A stretch of DNA of 64,000 bases, taken from the NCBI GenBank assembly GCA_026075535.2, contig AP026540.1, positions 5,208,001-5,272,000 on the forward strand. The letters run 5' to 3'. Both the position numbers and the translations under genes were made by a program. The notes under the pieces are model-generated. The model saw only the letters and a program-made list of their open reading frames with translations. It was not told the DNA's origin and did no database searches. Every line of letters starts with the position of its first letter. Position 1 is the first letter of the stretch. Source of the stretch: Tricholoma matsutake (taxonomy: Eukaryota; Basidiomycota; Agaricomycetes; Agaricales; Tricholomataceae). Below, piece after piece: positions 33,882 through 46,600 of this stretch.

Positions 33882-36800
33882 TCATGATATGTGATGTTCA
33901 CCTTTGGTAGGGAGCAGCCATCCTGTTTTGTTCACATAGCCAATTAGCACTTTTACCCCTTTTTCTGTGCTCAGTAGCACTGGTAGGTCCCTGGAGTCTC
34001 TTCTCATTTGGTGGTCTAGCTCATGCCGTTCCTTATTGTAGGCCTCGCATTCGAAGAGGAAGTGTATGATGGTCTCTTTCACTGGTGGGCCTTGCCCTTG
34101 GCATGCTGCACAATCGCTCGATTCTATTTTCTTGATGTGATGCAAGTAGAAGTTCAGTGGTATGTGTCCCATGCGTATCTGAGTCAGTAGACTGGCCTGT
34201 TGTCTCTTGAGACTTGACTGTATTTTAGTGTAGAGATTGTATGAGAATTTTGGGTCTAGTCAACTCAGCTTTGGTTGGTGTGGAGACGCTAGCCATATCT
34301 CCTTTTCTCTGTCTTTTAGTTCGTGGTGATACCTCTGCTTTACTGCTGCTACACTTCTTGGCAGTTTCCCTCGTAAAATGGGTGGTAGCATGTGCCGGGG
34401 GCTAGATTTGCCTTGGGCTGCTCTTTTCGCTTCTTCGTCGACTTTTTTGTTGCCTTGCACCCCGCTATGTCCCGATATCCAGGCCAGATGGAAGCGCTTT
34501 GTATTGGGGTTTATGTTGGTCACGTTGACACTTTCTGCGATAGTCAGTAGGTCCTCGATAAGGTATTGGGCAGTGGTAGCTTTGCACGTCTTGATCCTTT
34601 TGATGAGAGCTTGGCTGTCTGTTAGTATGGATATCGGGAGTCATCCTGCTATGTGCTCTGATTTGATCATCCAGATACCTAATAGCGCCCCTACCACCTC
34701 TGCTTCAAATGATGTGTACTCGTTTGCGCTTCCCAGGTGGTATCTCAGCACCTTGGACAGCATGTGCCTACCCTTTCTATACATTACTGCTGCCACTCCT
34801 ATACGTCCATCCATACCCAATCCATCTGTGAATACTTTGATTTCTGGTGTGCTGTCAGCTTCATTGCATATAGAGGAGTCTCAATCCTCAGCTATCTCTG
34901 TGGTGAAAGTCATGAGAGTATATGTGGGAGGGCAGGGATTGGGTGTTATGCTCTCTATTCTGTCTGGGTGTATCCCCAGGAAGTGGTCCAACAGCTTGTG
35001 TAGAGGCATGCGATGTTTCCTTGTGTGGATAGTACAATATTCGTGTATTATGTGGTGTAGTGGGTGTGTCTCTGGTAGTGTGCATATTTGCACTATAGAT
35101 CTGTGGCATGCCTTTAGCATGGTTAGCTCTAGTGGGAGAATGCCTGCATGTAGATCCAGCGTGTCAGTTGGGGTGGTGTGAAGTGCCCCATTTATTGCCA
35201 GGGTGGCTATTTGCTGTACTTTGGTTAGCTGACACAGTACCCTCGTTGATCCTGTCCTTTGCTTTGCTCCTGGAATTGTCCTTGGGGGGTTGTACCATAT
35301 CTCTGCCCCGTATGTCATTTTTGGTATGGCCACCATCATGTAGAGCTGGCGCATTAGTTTTGGCGAGAGTCCTACCTCTGTCCTCGCGAGGCGTTGGCAT
35401 TGCATCACCCACTTGGTGGCGCTGTCTATGGCCCTATCTTCGTGTTTCCTCCATGTTAGCTTGTCATCAATGACTATACCAAGGTACTTGTAGCTGTTGA
35501 CCATCTTGACTTCCCTGCCTTGTAGTGTTAGTCTTGGTTTGTGTAGTGGACGTGTACCTCCGTTCGGGGACTTTGTTTTCTTATGGCCTAAATGCATTAC
35601 CGCTAGTTTGCTGATTTCAAACCTAGAGTTGTGGTCTGCTGACCACTGTAGTGCTCCATCTTCTTTCTCCATGAGTTCTTGGATGCTCTGGGTGGTTTCC
35701 TCGAAATCCTTGCCAACAGCCATTACCATCGCATCGTCAATGTATCCTAGTGCTTGCAGAGTGTCGCTTAGCTCCAGTAGATCTGCATTGTAGAAGTTAA
35801 AGGCCAGTAGGGATACCAGGTCACCTTGCCCTACTCCATTGTCTATAGGTATCCGTTCCGAGATGTAGTCATCGAATTTCAGTTGCATTGTCCGGCCCCT
35901 CAGCAGTCGCTCTATGAATTTTACTATTGTTTCAGGGACTCATCTCTTCTTCATGTTGTGTAGTAGTCGTTCCGTTACCATGTTGGGGAATGCCCCTTTG
36001 ATGTCTAGAAAGAGAAGCGATACTACTTTTCCTTTCCTCCATGCTTTTTTGACCTGATGAATTAGCAAGTGTACTGCGTCAGTTGTGCTTCTGCAGGGTC
36101 TTCCTCCGAAGTGTGTGTCCAGCAGTAGTTGGTATTGCTCTGTAACTGAGATCAGGTTTTCTGAGATTACTGCTGTGAATACCTTGGCCATAGTGCATAG
36201 TAATGCGATGGGGTGATACGCTTTGGTTACTTCATAACTCGGTTTTCCCGGTTTCCTCAGTACGCACGTCATGGATTCCTGCCACCCCTGGTAGTAGACT
36301 CCGTGACTCAGTATTGCCCTGTATATTGGTAGTAGGTATGGGACTATGAGGTTGGCTGTTTTTTGTAGAATGATGTTTGGTATGTTGTCTGGTCCTGGTG
36401 CTTTGTATGGGGATAACTTCGCTATGTGCATGTGGATCTGTTCCTCCGTTATTGTTGCTGGTAAAGGGATCGGGTCAGGGTAGTGGTATTCCTGTGGTAC
36501 CGTTGTTCCCGTTGGCTTTGGTGGAAAGAAGGCCTCTGCGAGGGCCTTGGCTTTGCCCTCATTTGTGTTTACCTCCCTTAGTAGTCCATCGCCTCTCTTT
36601 ACTTTTAGTGAGGGTATTCTCATCTGTCCTCCATCACCTATTGGGTTAGAAATGAATTTGTTTGCCGTCCATATGTCTGAGCTGTCCGCATTTTCAAGGT
36701 AGTCATTCCAGTGGTCCATCTTGGCCTTGATGATGTCCTCTGCGTATCTTTGGCGGGCCTGGCGTAGTGCTTGGTGACTTGGGTGTTTGTTCACTGCTCG

Positions 36801-37910
36801 ATTTCTATATGCTTCGGCTCGTAACCTGTTGACTGCCTTTTTTGTTTTCCTTAATTCTTTTGTCCACCACCTCTTCGATAGAGGGCATGGGAAGTTTACT
36901 GGGACTTTGTTTTCGATTGTGTTCTGTATCGCTGCCGTGAGCTGTTCTATTTCCCTACTCAAGTCTTCATCAGTTCTGATCTCAGACGGTATTGGGATTA
37001 CCGCCAGCTCGTTTTCCAGGTGCGCATTGAATTCCCCCCATTCTGTTTCCCTGAAGTTTAGTGATAGCTTTGTCCATGCCTTTTCCTGCATTAGTTCCAG
37101 TATTATCGCTATCGGGTAGTGGTTGGTTTTGCCTGGTTGCCTGGCTGGTATGGTGTCGCATTTCACCACATGATTTACTAAGCTGCTATTGCAGAACACA
37201 TTGTCGGGCCTAGAGTGTCGTTTTGAAACCATGTGCTTGAGCATTGGTATGCCCTTTGGTAGCGCCATGTGCATGTCGTATTCTGCTACTAGGTCTATCA
37301 GTTCTCCTGCGTCTTCTAGGGCTTTGGAAGTGAAAAGGTGTGTGTCTTCATCCCTATCCCACATTGGGTGATGTCGGTTGAAGTCCCCTCCCCACAGTAC
37401 GTGTGTGTCCTGGGGCCCTTGGTGGCTATTTCCGCTGTCGTGCATGTATCTCTTTAGTGCTTCCAGTGTGTGTGAGTTCTTGCATGCATTGTATATACTG
37501 TATACTTGGAGCCTGCTGTATGTGCCTGTTAGTTCAATTGCTACTATGTCGTTGGTGTCTGGAATGTCTAGTATTTTCCAGTCATTTGAGGATAGCGCCA
37601 AATTTACCCAGATCGTGGATCGCACTGGTGTGTCTAGGGTTCACCTTGAGGAGGGGGTTACTGCTGTGAAACGGTTTGGTGTTCTAATGCTGCTGAAAAA
37701 GGTGATGTATGGTTCCTGTATTAGTATGATGTCCCAATGTGCTGCTAGTGAGTCATTTATGAGCTCCAGGTGGGCAGTGAGTGATTTATTCAGATTTATT
37801 TGTAGGACTCTTAGCTTTTGTTCTTCGTTCATCTCGTTATTCATAGTTCGCTTCAGGTTCTTGCCTGTCCCAACTTTGGCGCTCGAGTCCGCGTTCATTT
37901 GAGGCTGCAT
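33882..37910 (-). pseudogene. LINE ORF2: endonuclease, reverse transcriptase, RNase H (five internal TGA)
   Basis: One minus-strand frame of ~1,340 codons. APE-type endonuclease at the N-terminus (RVLQINLNKS, IILIQEPYI; WGGDFNRHHPMWDRDED), RT (YKAPGPDNIPN, YHPIALLCTMAKV, LFLDIKGAFPN, GVGQGDLVS, GYIDDAMVMA), thumb (TWRKHEDRAIDSATKWV), RNase H (VFTDGLGMDG, FEAEVVG, LTDSQALI, WISGHSG) and a C-terminal CAACQ...ETIIHFLFECEAY motif. Target-primed reverse transcription would use these activities. The interruptions, at 37641, 35940, 34881, 34641 and 34260, are all TGA, with no TAA or TAG. Confidence 0.9.
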
Positions 37911-37962
37911 GTCTAGGTTGGAAATTTAGTTGGGTTTGCTGTGTCTGTCCTCTCCTAATTGG

Positions 37963-39642
37963 TCACACGAAATCTGTCAGTCCTGTGGTGGTTGCCACCC
38001 TTTGATTACTTGGAGGTGCTGCTTCCCATGTCCAGGTCTCCATAGAAGGGTAAAAGGGTAGTAGATTCTCCGGGTTCCTCTCGTCATGCTCATTGCATTT
38101 TCTGAGGAATGTGGGGCACGTCCGATCGTTACTTGCATGTCCACATTTTCTGCATGGGGTACATAGTAGTGTCGCCATGCTACAGTCACTAGTCCTGTGG
38201 TTTTCTCCACACCTAGCACAAATGTCTCTACTGATAATGCACTCGTGCGCCACATGGTTATATCCCTGGCACTTTAGACATCTGATTGGTTCTCTTTTGC
38301 ATTTGGTTACTGATACCTTTTTGTTGCAGATAACCAGCCCACCGAGTATGGCTTTATTTGTGCTATCCAGGTCCGTGAAAGTGATGATCATATGTCCTAC
38401 CGTTTGGTTTGGGTTCCGCCGTCCAGGGGCCTTCGCCCACCTACATTTGCTAATTGCATCCTTGGATAAGTCATTGGACTCCATCACCTCCTCTATGTGT
38501 GTTTTCTCTGATACATCAAAAGTTAGTGGGACAAAATATGCCATAGTGTTGAAGTTGTGAGCTTCTGGTAGTATGGAGGTGCCCAGTTCGCATTCCATGT
38601 GCAATATGTTTGCCTCGCTGCGAAGCCATGCTGCGGATTTGTCATCTCCAGCCTCTATTAGTAGCCCTCCATTTTTGAGCCACATTGCCGAACAGAGTTT
38701 GCACTCTTCGTTTGTCATTTTTGCCACTTTGGTTAGTTTTTCGTTCAGCTGTTTTAGTAGCTGTGGTGCCAGCAGTGTTTTTAGTTCTGGGATGTCAACT
38801 GAGAGGGTCCATAGGAACTGCCTTGCCCTTATACCTTCCTTTGCTCTGACCCTTGGATCCACTTGGACTGGTGGTCTGACTGTACCCTGGTTCAGGGTGT
38901 CCCTGTAGGGCGTGGCTGGCGTCTTCTCCTTTTCTGCGGTACTTATCATTTTTTCGGTTGCTTTGCCTAGTTCTTCGGTTGCTTCTTTTGCTTGTGTTAT
39001 TACCTCTTTTGTGGTTTGGAGTAAGCTGGCCATGCATTCTTCCGTTTTCTCTTTAAACGTGTTCTGAATCGTGTCGACAAGCGAGATCAGTTCCTTCGAT
39101 ACTGTGGTGGTAACTTCCCTTGTTGTTTTCATTAATTCTAGTTCTTGGAGTAGAAAAGCCACTGCCCATATTCCATTTAGCATTTGTAGAGGCATATTCG
39201 GTAGGGCTCCAACTTGGAAGAGCGTCTTGGCCAACAATGTCATTGATGGGGTTGAGCCTGATGGGGCCATTAGGCCCTTTGCTGCTAGCCAGGAGAGCCC
39301 TGCTTTGGCATCCGTTATGTCTCCCAAATTGGCTCCACTTTGGGGTACTGCTCCCATTCATCTGGTGATCCTACCTTTCTCTGCCTGTGAATGGGCTGGT
39401 TGCTTCTCTTTGGTGGATAGTTCCGGTGTCATCGCCACAGGGTTCGCCCTTTTTTGGATTGAGTTGGGGTTCTCTGATAAAGTCATTTGCCGAAGTCCCG
39501 ATGTAGCTGCCAGTGTCTGATTGTCCGGCATTTCAGTTGCCGGGTGCTGGGGCGTCGTTCGCTTTTCCTTCAATCTGCCCCCTTTGAACCATGGGAATTT
39601 CATATGAGGTGGCGGTACTGGATCAAGAAGCGTTCCTGCCAT
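37963..39642 (-). pseudogene. LINE ORF1: gag-like nucleic-acid-binding protein with three CCHC knuckles
   Basis: Frame from 39642 to 37963 with one in-frame TGA at 39358-39360. The middle is helical and the C-terminal third carries CLKCQGYNHVAHEC, CARCGENHRTSDC and CRKCGHASNDRTC, the zinc knuckles that package LINE RNA. The downstream ORF2 is in another frame and starts shortly after. A start at 39357 would avoid the TGA and give 464 residues, so function of the short form cannot be excluded. Confidence 0.85.
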
Positions 39643-39904
39643 TCGTTATTGTCCATGCCATCCATTGTTCATTGTCCATTGTCCCCACTGTCTGTTGCCC
39701 TGCCAATGCCGGATATTGTTTGGGCACTTTGCATTCTGGGTGTGTTCACTCATCTGTGTGGTCGTCCAGGTGGTGTGTTGCAGGTGGTGGCGCAGCACGG
39801 TTGGTTTGTTGTGGTTGTGGTTCAGTGTGGGAAGTTGTCTGGTAAGTGGTTCCACTTTTGTTTTTTGGGAGCACAAATACGACCACATGGTCCATGCATA
39901 GCCA

Positions 39905-39985
39905 CAGGGTATATATGCACCCACCAAATGATTACTTTGTCCCAGGCTTGTCCCACTGCACATAAATAGTAATAATTAGTACTTA
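39905..39985 (-). repeat. Dispersed repeat shared with 59.97-60.05 kb
   Basis: The segment around CCCAGGCTTGTCCCACTGCA matches, in reverse complement, CAGTGGGACAAGCCTGGG at about 59993-60010 and its flanks including a CATTTGGTGGGTGC block. It is probably the end of a small transposon family. Confidence 0.5.
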
Positions 39986-41264
39986 CACTAGTTCTTTTTT
40001 CTTACCAGTATAAGTACATCCATTATGCATACTGTAAAAGACTGGACCTTAAAATGCTACTGTGGTTTCTGTAGTTTCCATAGCACTTTGATTTGAGAGG
40101 TTTCCTGGAAATTGGACATGGGTTTCCAGGTTCTGAAGTTTTCTGGTTTTTTCTGGTTTTTTCTGGTTTTATTCAGTTTCTTTGGTTGAGCAACTGCTGG
40201 AAACTAAAATGCTTAATTACTGATGTATATTGTGTTAGAATAGTACAGTATATGCCCTGTTACAGTCTCTTTGTTTGTGAGATTGCCAATATCCCTCCAG
40301 TATAAAATTATGTTACCTATAAACTTTTTTAACAGCTTGAGGGCTGGACTAACTAACCATCCCTATATGGTAATTTGACCATGTGACACCCCCTTGGTTG
40401 CTCCCCATTCCTACAAGTAGTGACTCATGGGCCACGGCAGCAGTTGGGGTTGGTGGTGGTGGCATCATTAGGCATGGGCTTGTTTTGTCATCATCGTGTC
40501 ATTGCAACACTGTTAGATCCCCTAGATTAATGAAAACATATGTTAGTTAAGCAAAAAAACAAGAAATGAACATGGAAAAACTTACCTGGCCCAAACATTG
40601 TTTGGCCACATTTCATGCACACTGCATGACATGACCCGTTTGTGTCATTTGCTGGTGTAGCCATGGGTGTTGTGTGATGGAACTTGTATTTGGTTACTAG
40701 TTAGAGAATAAGCAAAGAATGACAAAAAGCTTATCATACACAACAACATCATTGTGCATTTGCCACCAACATGAGCGATGTTTGTCAAACACAGCCACCT
40801 AGGATATGCATGGAGTTTGCTGTCAAATCAAGTTGAAGGGGTAGGTAGTTGAATATGTGGTAGGGGCATAAGCGATGCAGCCAATGTGCATGGTGGATTA
40901 CTCGAGGATGGTTCAGCAACAATTGAGAAATGTACATCAATCAACGATCAATTAAATTGCCATATTGAAATAATTTTCTCATCACCAAAAAATTTGTTCA
41001 AGCCCACCAAGAAGCTGTGGCTTAGTGGCTTGGCTTTGGCTTTTTGGAACCCCAAGCCATCATGAAGCCGTCTTCATGGCCTGGCTTGGCTTGGCCTATT
41101 TGGGCTTGGCTTGGCCTGGCTCACAGCTTCAGGCCAGGCCAAGCATAGCACTATTGGTTTCTAAGAGGGTGCAAAGGACAAGAACAAACAGGACAGAAAA
41201 AGTTGAGAAAACCTTGTTGCCATTGTGGTTGCACACAAAGGGTGTATTACACCGTTGCAACCAA
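39986..41264. other. Non-coding interior of the 12.2 kb element (right part)
   Basis: TTTCTGG/GGTTTCC repeats at 40090-40200 mirror those at 33215-33300; the rest has no ORF of interest. Subterminal TTGGCTTGGCC repeats occupy 41010-41150. Confidence 0.45.
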
Positions 41265-41448
41265 TGAGTGAACACTTATTTATTTCAAAGTCTGCACAGG
41301 ACAAAAGGGCTCAAAAGGAGTTCCAAAAATGTGTCACAGTGTGTGATCAGAATTTGGGCACATGTGCTCCTGGGAATAAAAAAACATTTTGAAATCACTT
41401 TGGAAATCAGTTGCGAAAGTGACTGATTTCATCTACTGTGAACGACCC
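41265..41448 (-). repeat. Right terminal inverted repeat of the 12.2 kb element
   Basis: Reverse-complement counterpart of 29280-29470, ending CGACCC at 41448 before TATTA. Confidence 0.8.
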
Positions 41449-41453
41449 TATTA

Positions 41454-42048
41454 ATTGGATTCATGTATTTGCAACAGCTTTACTTAGATTACTACATAGT
41501 GAATTCAGACCTCACAACCCTGTGGATTCCTCTGATTTTCTAGCTGCCTAGTGGTTATAGTTGCCCTCATAGTTATAGTACAGCATGATCACTAAGATAC
41601 TTCATTTCCATTACAATGGGACAGTACTAGTTCACTGCCTCAGGAAACCCAGTTGCTTCTGAGCAACATTAAGCCCATGCGGGCACAAAACAGCTGGCTG
41701 TATCTTAGTACTCACCACTCACATCAACTTGGCTTGAACTTGGCATCAAGATTCAACACAAAATTCAGTGTCATTATTCTCAAATTTTACCTGCTCCAGT
41801 TTAAGCTTGGTTTAGAGAGGTTTAGACTCTTTTTTAGAGGTGGTTATTTCAAGTTCACATGAATGTCCAGCTGTTACTGAGCCAAATGTGACTTCTGGGA
41901 ACTAGCCTCTGAGGCAGGTTCACCTAACCTTCCCACAATACCTTATATATTAGTTGACATGATCCTATCATGTTATGCCTATTGATCTGTGTTAGATCTA
42001 CTGATATCCCTTACCCACCAGTATATCCCTTCAATATAGCTAAACTTA
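41454..42048. other. Stretch between two mobile elements, no gene recognised
   Basis: AT-rich single-copy-looking sequence without ORF or repeat features. It ends at the GATAG duplication of Gypsy-2. Confidence 0.4.
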
Positions 42049-42234
42049 GATAGTGTTAGGGCGACACCCACTATCTGCTAGCTAAGACTGTGCAGGTTCT
42101 CTCTACAAGAAGGGGGCAGGATCCATGTGTGTGATGGGGGAATTGATGGTTTTGATGCGAGGGGTTATTTATAGATGAGTTTGTTGAGATAGGCCATTCA
42201 CACCACAAGCATAGGTGGAATACCTAAGAGAACT

Positions 42235-43445
42235 AAGGTGTGACACAGGTACGGGTAAACCTGTGATAATATGGTTACCGATATGCACGGTTATGGGTAT
42301 GGGTCAGAAGTTGCCATACCCGGGTAATACCATACCCATTTCCACGGTGTTATGGGTATGATGTGGGTATCTTTCATTCTTGTTTTTTTCTAACTAACTA
42401 ATGTTTTTATTCGACTTTTAGGTTCTAATGGTGCTATAACTGGCCCAAATGACGTCTATTGTCATTTGGGCCCTAGGTATTTTTTTTCTATCTTTTGTTC
42501 CTGTTTTTTCCTAACTAACTAATGTTTTTATTCAACTTTTAGGTTCTAATGGTGCTATAACTGGCCCAAATGATGTCTGTTATTGTTTGGGCCCTAGGTA
42601 TTATTTCTATCTTTCATTCTTGTTTTTTCCTAACTAACTAATGTTTTTATTCAACTTTTAGGTTCTAATGGTGCTATAACGGGTCCAAACAACATCTATC
42701 ATCGTTTGGGCCCTAGGTATTTTTTTCTATCTTTTGTTCTTGTTTTTTCGTAACTAATGTTTTTATTCAACATTTAGGTTCTAATGGTGCTATAACCGGC
42801 CCAAATGACATCTATCATCATTTGGGCCCTAGGTATTTTTCTCTGTCTTTTGTTCTTGTTTTTTCCTAACTAACTAATGTTTTTATTCAACTTTTAGGTT
42901 CTAATGGTGCTATAACAATGAGACAACACCGTTGACAGCACTGCCCCACCACCATTGTGAGCCTCTGCTCGCAAGGTGGATAACAGGGATGGGAGCAGCA
43001 ATGAACAAGAAATGACACACCCTGCCCCCAGCCTCACGAGCAACTGCTCGTGGGGTGGATCACAGGTGGGACGACGATGACAAGCAGCAGCGGACCCAAG
43101 GACCACCACCACAACAGCACCCCCAACTGCTGCCACAAGCAACTGCTCGTGGGGTGGAAGCAGGGAGCAATGAGTTTCATTCTGGGCAACTATGGCCACC
43201 ACCCCCCCCTCTTGCTGCAAACGGCTGCAAACATGAGTGGGGGGGGTTTCTTGTTTGATATATTAGTTTAATCTAGTGTAATTATATTATTAAAATACAT
43301 ATTCATGTCAAAACCCACAAATAATGATGGGTAACCCACTGAAACCCACAGTAATACCACACCCTTAACCGTAGGGGTATGGTGTTGACGGGTATGGGTG
43401 CAGGTACCACAAAATATACCTGGGAGTTACCTGTGTCATGCCCTA
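42235..43445. mobile_element. Non-autonomous hAT-type element in the Gypsy-2 LTR
   Basis: Ends TAAGGTGTGACACAGGTA and, inverted, TAGGGCATGACACAGGTA. An 8-bp duplication AAGAGAAC flanks it (42227-42234, 43446-43453), the hallmark of hAT transposition. GGGTATGGGT-type subterminal repeats lie inside both ends. No transposase; the middle is a tandem array and GC-rich units with a GCAACTGCTCGTGGGGTGGA motif. Confidence 0.9.
42366..42913 (+). repeat. Tandem array of ~120-bp units resembling alternating exon and intron
   Basis: Unit starts (GGTTCTAATGGTGCTATAAC) at 42421, 42542, 42661, 42777 and 42897. Each unit has a ~55-bp block with an inverted repeat (GGCCCAAATGA...TCATTTGGGCC) ending CCTAG, then GTATTTTT, a pyrimidine run, CTAACTAACTAAT and CAACTTTTAG. 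The second part has every consensus signal of a fungal intron. Confidence 0.9.
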
Positions 43446-43686
43446 AAGAGAACACAACTGGGGTCCCCTAGGCATATATTTAGGGTTTATATACTATGTT
43501 ACATATATTGTACATTGTTGTTACCAACACACTCATACATGCACATACATATTGATGCGTGTGAAATAAAATTCTCATGCTATCAAAGTGTAGCATCATT
43601 TGGCATCATGTAGCATAATTCGACATAATAAAATAAAAATGAAATTTTATTAGGTAATGGAGTGGTTTCCTAACATTACCCCCCTT

Positions 43687-46600
43687 TTATGCCTTGACTT
43701 CCAGGTGAGAAAATATAGTGTCTGTCCCCTCTGTAAAATTTTGGTAAGGCCAGAATCTCATCCCCTCATACACCATTCTTGCAATGCAACACAGAGCATT
43801 CGGATTGCATTTAAAGAATTGGGCAATCATGTTGCGCACTCGCTTACAATTCTCTTCGGGCTCCCACGAATTATTTTCGTCGGTATAGTTTTTCCACTTT
43901 ATTAAGAACTCCAATTTGTTCCGTCGAAGATGTGAGTCTAGAATTTCTTCAACTACATATTCTGGAGCACCTTCTACTATTATTGGAGGTTGTGGAGTAG
44001 TTTGTTGGCCAGGAATAGTGGGTGGGCGGTAAGGGGGTAGGCGGGATATGTTAATCTCGGGATCAATCTTGAATGATCGGGGTAATTTTAGCACTACTGC
44101 ATTAGGCAAGATCACTTTAGAGATTGCATATGGGCCAACTTGTTTCTCCGTAAGTTTCCTTGAAGGTCGTGGAATATTCAGGTCCTTGGTACTTAGCCAC
44201 ACCAAGTCACCAACTTTGTACTCTGGAGCACGTGCTCAAGTACAATCTGCATGTCGCATCATGTCATCACATGCTTTCTTCAATGCCGCCTCTGCTTCCT
44301 CTTGTACCTTTTGCATCTTAGATACAAAGTCTTCTACCGACTGTACTTTGACTTCCCTTCTGGGTTCTACTCCCATGCAAGGATGATATCCATAATTCAT
44401 GAAAAAGGGTGACATACGAGTAGCCGAATGGAATTTGTTATTGTGGGAAAATTCAGCAATTGCCAGCCATTTGGGCCAGTCAGTTTGTCAGTAGTTGAAA
44501 AACATACGTAGGTACTGCTCCAACTCCTGGTTCATTCTCTCTGTCTGCCCATCAGTCTGCGGGTGATATGCCATAGATAATTTAGTTTGAATTCCTAATA
44601 TGTTGTTCAGTTCTTGCATAAACATGGAAGCAAATTGTGGTCCACGATTGGAGATAACGGTATCGGGTAACCCATGTAACCGCCATACCTAATTTAGATA
44701 GAGGTGCACCAAGCCCAATGATGAGGTTTCTGTAGTAGTAGGAATAATATGGACCTCCTTTGTGAAGCGGTCACATACTATGAATATTGCATCGTACCCT
44801 TGAGCCTCAGGTAATCCGGTAATAAAATCCACAGATATATCTTGCCACAGTGCTTTAGGTATAGGGTTTGGCATTAATTTTCCTGCAGGTTTCTCTGGAA
44901 ATTTCTTCCCCCTCATGCACGTATCACATCCATCCACATACCCCAACACATACTTCAAAATTCCGGGCCACCAATAATTTCTCATTGCTAATTCCAATGT
45001 CTTCCATCTTCCTGGGTGTCCGGCAGTCAGCATATTATGATGTAACTGGACAATCTCCCTTCGCAAATCCTGATCCTTCGGTACATACACCTTTCCTCGA
45101 AACAACACCAACCCTTGTTCCTCAGCCCATTCATCTCCTTTAATATTACCTTTCTTCTCTCCCTTCAGAGCTTTCACGGCTTCCACTACTTCATTGTCCA
45201 TTTCTGAACATTGTCTAATTTTAGACAACATTTCCATTTCCGAGCTATCTATTAATAGATGCCCTTGATGCATAGTGCAAATGCAAAAGTATTCGGGTTT
45301 GAGTAAGGTAACATTCTTATTGTCCTCCTCCACCCCCCTTTTATGATCAATATGTCTGGATAATGCATCTGCTTTCCTTATTAAGCTTCCTGCTTTGTGG
45401 ACCAAGTGAAAATTGAAATGTGATAGGAATAGTGCCCAACGCGCTTGCCAGCGATTAAGCTTTTTAGTGGACATGAAGTATTGCAGATTTTGATGATCTG
45501 TCCAGATCTCAATCTGATGTGTACATCCCTCCAAATAATGCCTCCATGCCTCCAACACTCATATTATCCCCAACATCTCTTTGTCATGCACATCATAATT
45601 CCTCTCCACATCATTCAACCCTCAGGACAAATATGCACAAGGATGCCATTTGTCATCTTCACACAGCATTGATAATACCGCTCCAGTAGCAAAATTGGAT
45701 GCATCTGATTCCACTCGTAAAGGGCATGTGAAATCTACTGGGGCTAATATTGGTCCCTCCACAAACTTCCTCTTCAACTCCTCAAACACTGTCTGCTGCT
45801 CTCCCCACCTCCACACTACTCCCTTTCACATAAGGTTATGTAAGGGTGCAGCAATTTTGGAAAAAATGTGCACAAAGCGACGATAATAATTTGCAAGTCC
45901 CAAGAAGGCTTGAACCTCCTTGACATGGGTGGGCACAGGCCAATCTGTGATTGCCTGTACCTTGATCAGATCCATTTTTATCCCATCAGGGCCAATCAAT
46001 AATCCTAGGAACTCAATTTTGCTTGCCCCAAACACACACTTCTCCGGTTTCAAAAATAGATCATTCTCCGCTAACCTCTGTAGCACCTCCTGCACTATCG
46101 CCTCATGATTTTCTTCATCCTCTGTGAATATCAGAATGTCATCAATAAATATTATTACCACGCCTTTGTCTATTACATCCTTGAAAATGTTGTTCATCAT
46201 ATTTTGGAAGGTCGGGGGACTATTAGTCATCCCGAAAAACATGACAAGCAGCTTGAAGGATCCTCGACACATGGCAAATGCGGCCTTCCACTCATCTCCT
46301 TTCTTTATTCATACATTATTGTATCCCCATCATAAATCCAATTTTGTAAAGACCTTGGCTTTTCCCACCTTGTCAATTATTTCTGAGATCAACAGCAGGG
46401 GGTATGTGTTCTTCACTGTCCACTCATTCAGATACCTATAATCTGTACACATCCTCTTCCTTTGGTCTTTCTTTGGCATGAAGAATATTGGTGACATCTG
46501 TGGTGATCTCAAAGGTCATATGTATCCTTTGCGCAATTGCTCCTTCAGGAATGCATCCACTTCTTCTTGTTCCATTGGAGATAATGGATATACCTTTGAC

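Larger units (their letters stand above)
33381..39860 (-). mobile_element. Tad-like non-LTR retrotransposon (LINE), minus strand
   Basis: A poly(T) run at about 33384-33403 is the poly(A) tail of a minus-strand element. ORF1 with CCHC knuckles and ORF2 with endonuclease, RT, RNase H and a terminal HxxxC-type motif follow in the order of fungal Tad/I-clade LINEs. The 5' limit (about 39860) is estimated; no clear duplication was found. It is inactive: six in-frame TGA codons. Confidence 0.88.
29280..41448. mobile_element. 12.2 kb element with long inverted ends
   Basis: The left end (from GGGTCGTTCACAGTAGA at 29280) and the right end (reverse complement ending at 41448) are inverted copies over about 190 bp with moderate divergence, followed on both sides by GC-rich TTGGCCTGG-type subterminal repeats (29545-29655 and 41010-41150). 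The direct repeat TATTA flanks both ends (29275-29279, 41449-41453); a shorter reading as ATT cannot be excluded. No transposase is visible inside; a LINE has inserted into it. The superfamily is undetermined. Confidence 0.7.
42054..43675 (-). repeat. Gypsy-2 3' LTR, split by a hAT-type MITE
   Basis: LTR parts 42054-42234 and 43446-43675 align to the intact copy at 49078-49479; removing the 1211-bp insert and one 8-bp duplication leaves ~403 bp. A polypurine tract (reverse complement of CCCCCCTTTT, about 43679-43688) adjoins it on the element-internal side. Confidence 0.95.

Noticed and set aside
34378..37902. Long plus-strand ORFs (267 and 174 codons among others) across the LINE
   Set aside because: They are antisense shadows of the LINE ORF2 with hydrophobic, family-less translations.
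42366..42913. CRISPR-like look of regularly spaced hairpin repeats
   Set aside because: The repeats are contiguous 120-bp units inside a eukaryotic hAT-type element, with no unique spacers and no cas genes.
42894..43271. ORFs of 67-108 codons within the hAT-type element
   Set aside because: They cover tandem GC-rich units with frameshifting between copies, with no domain.
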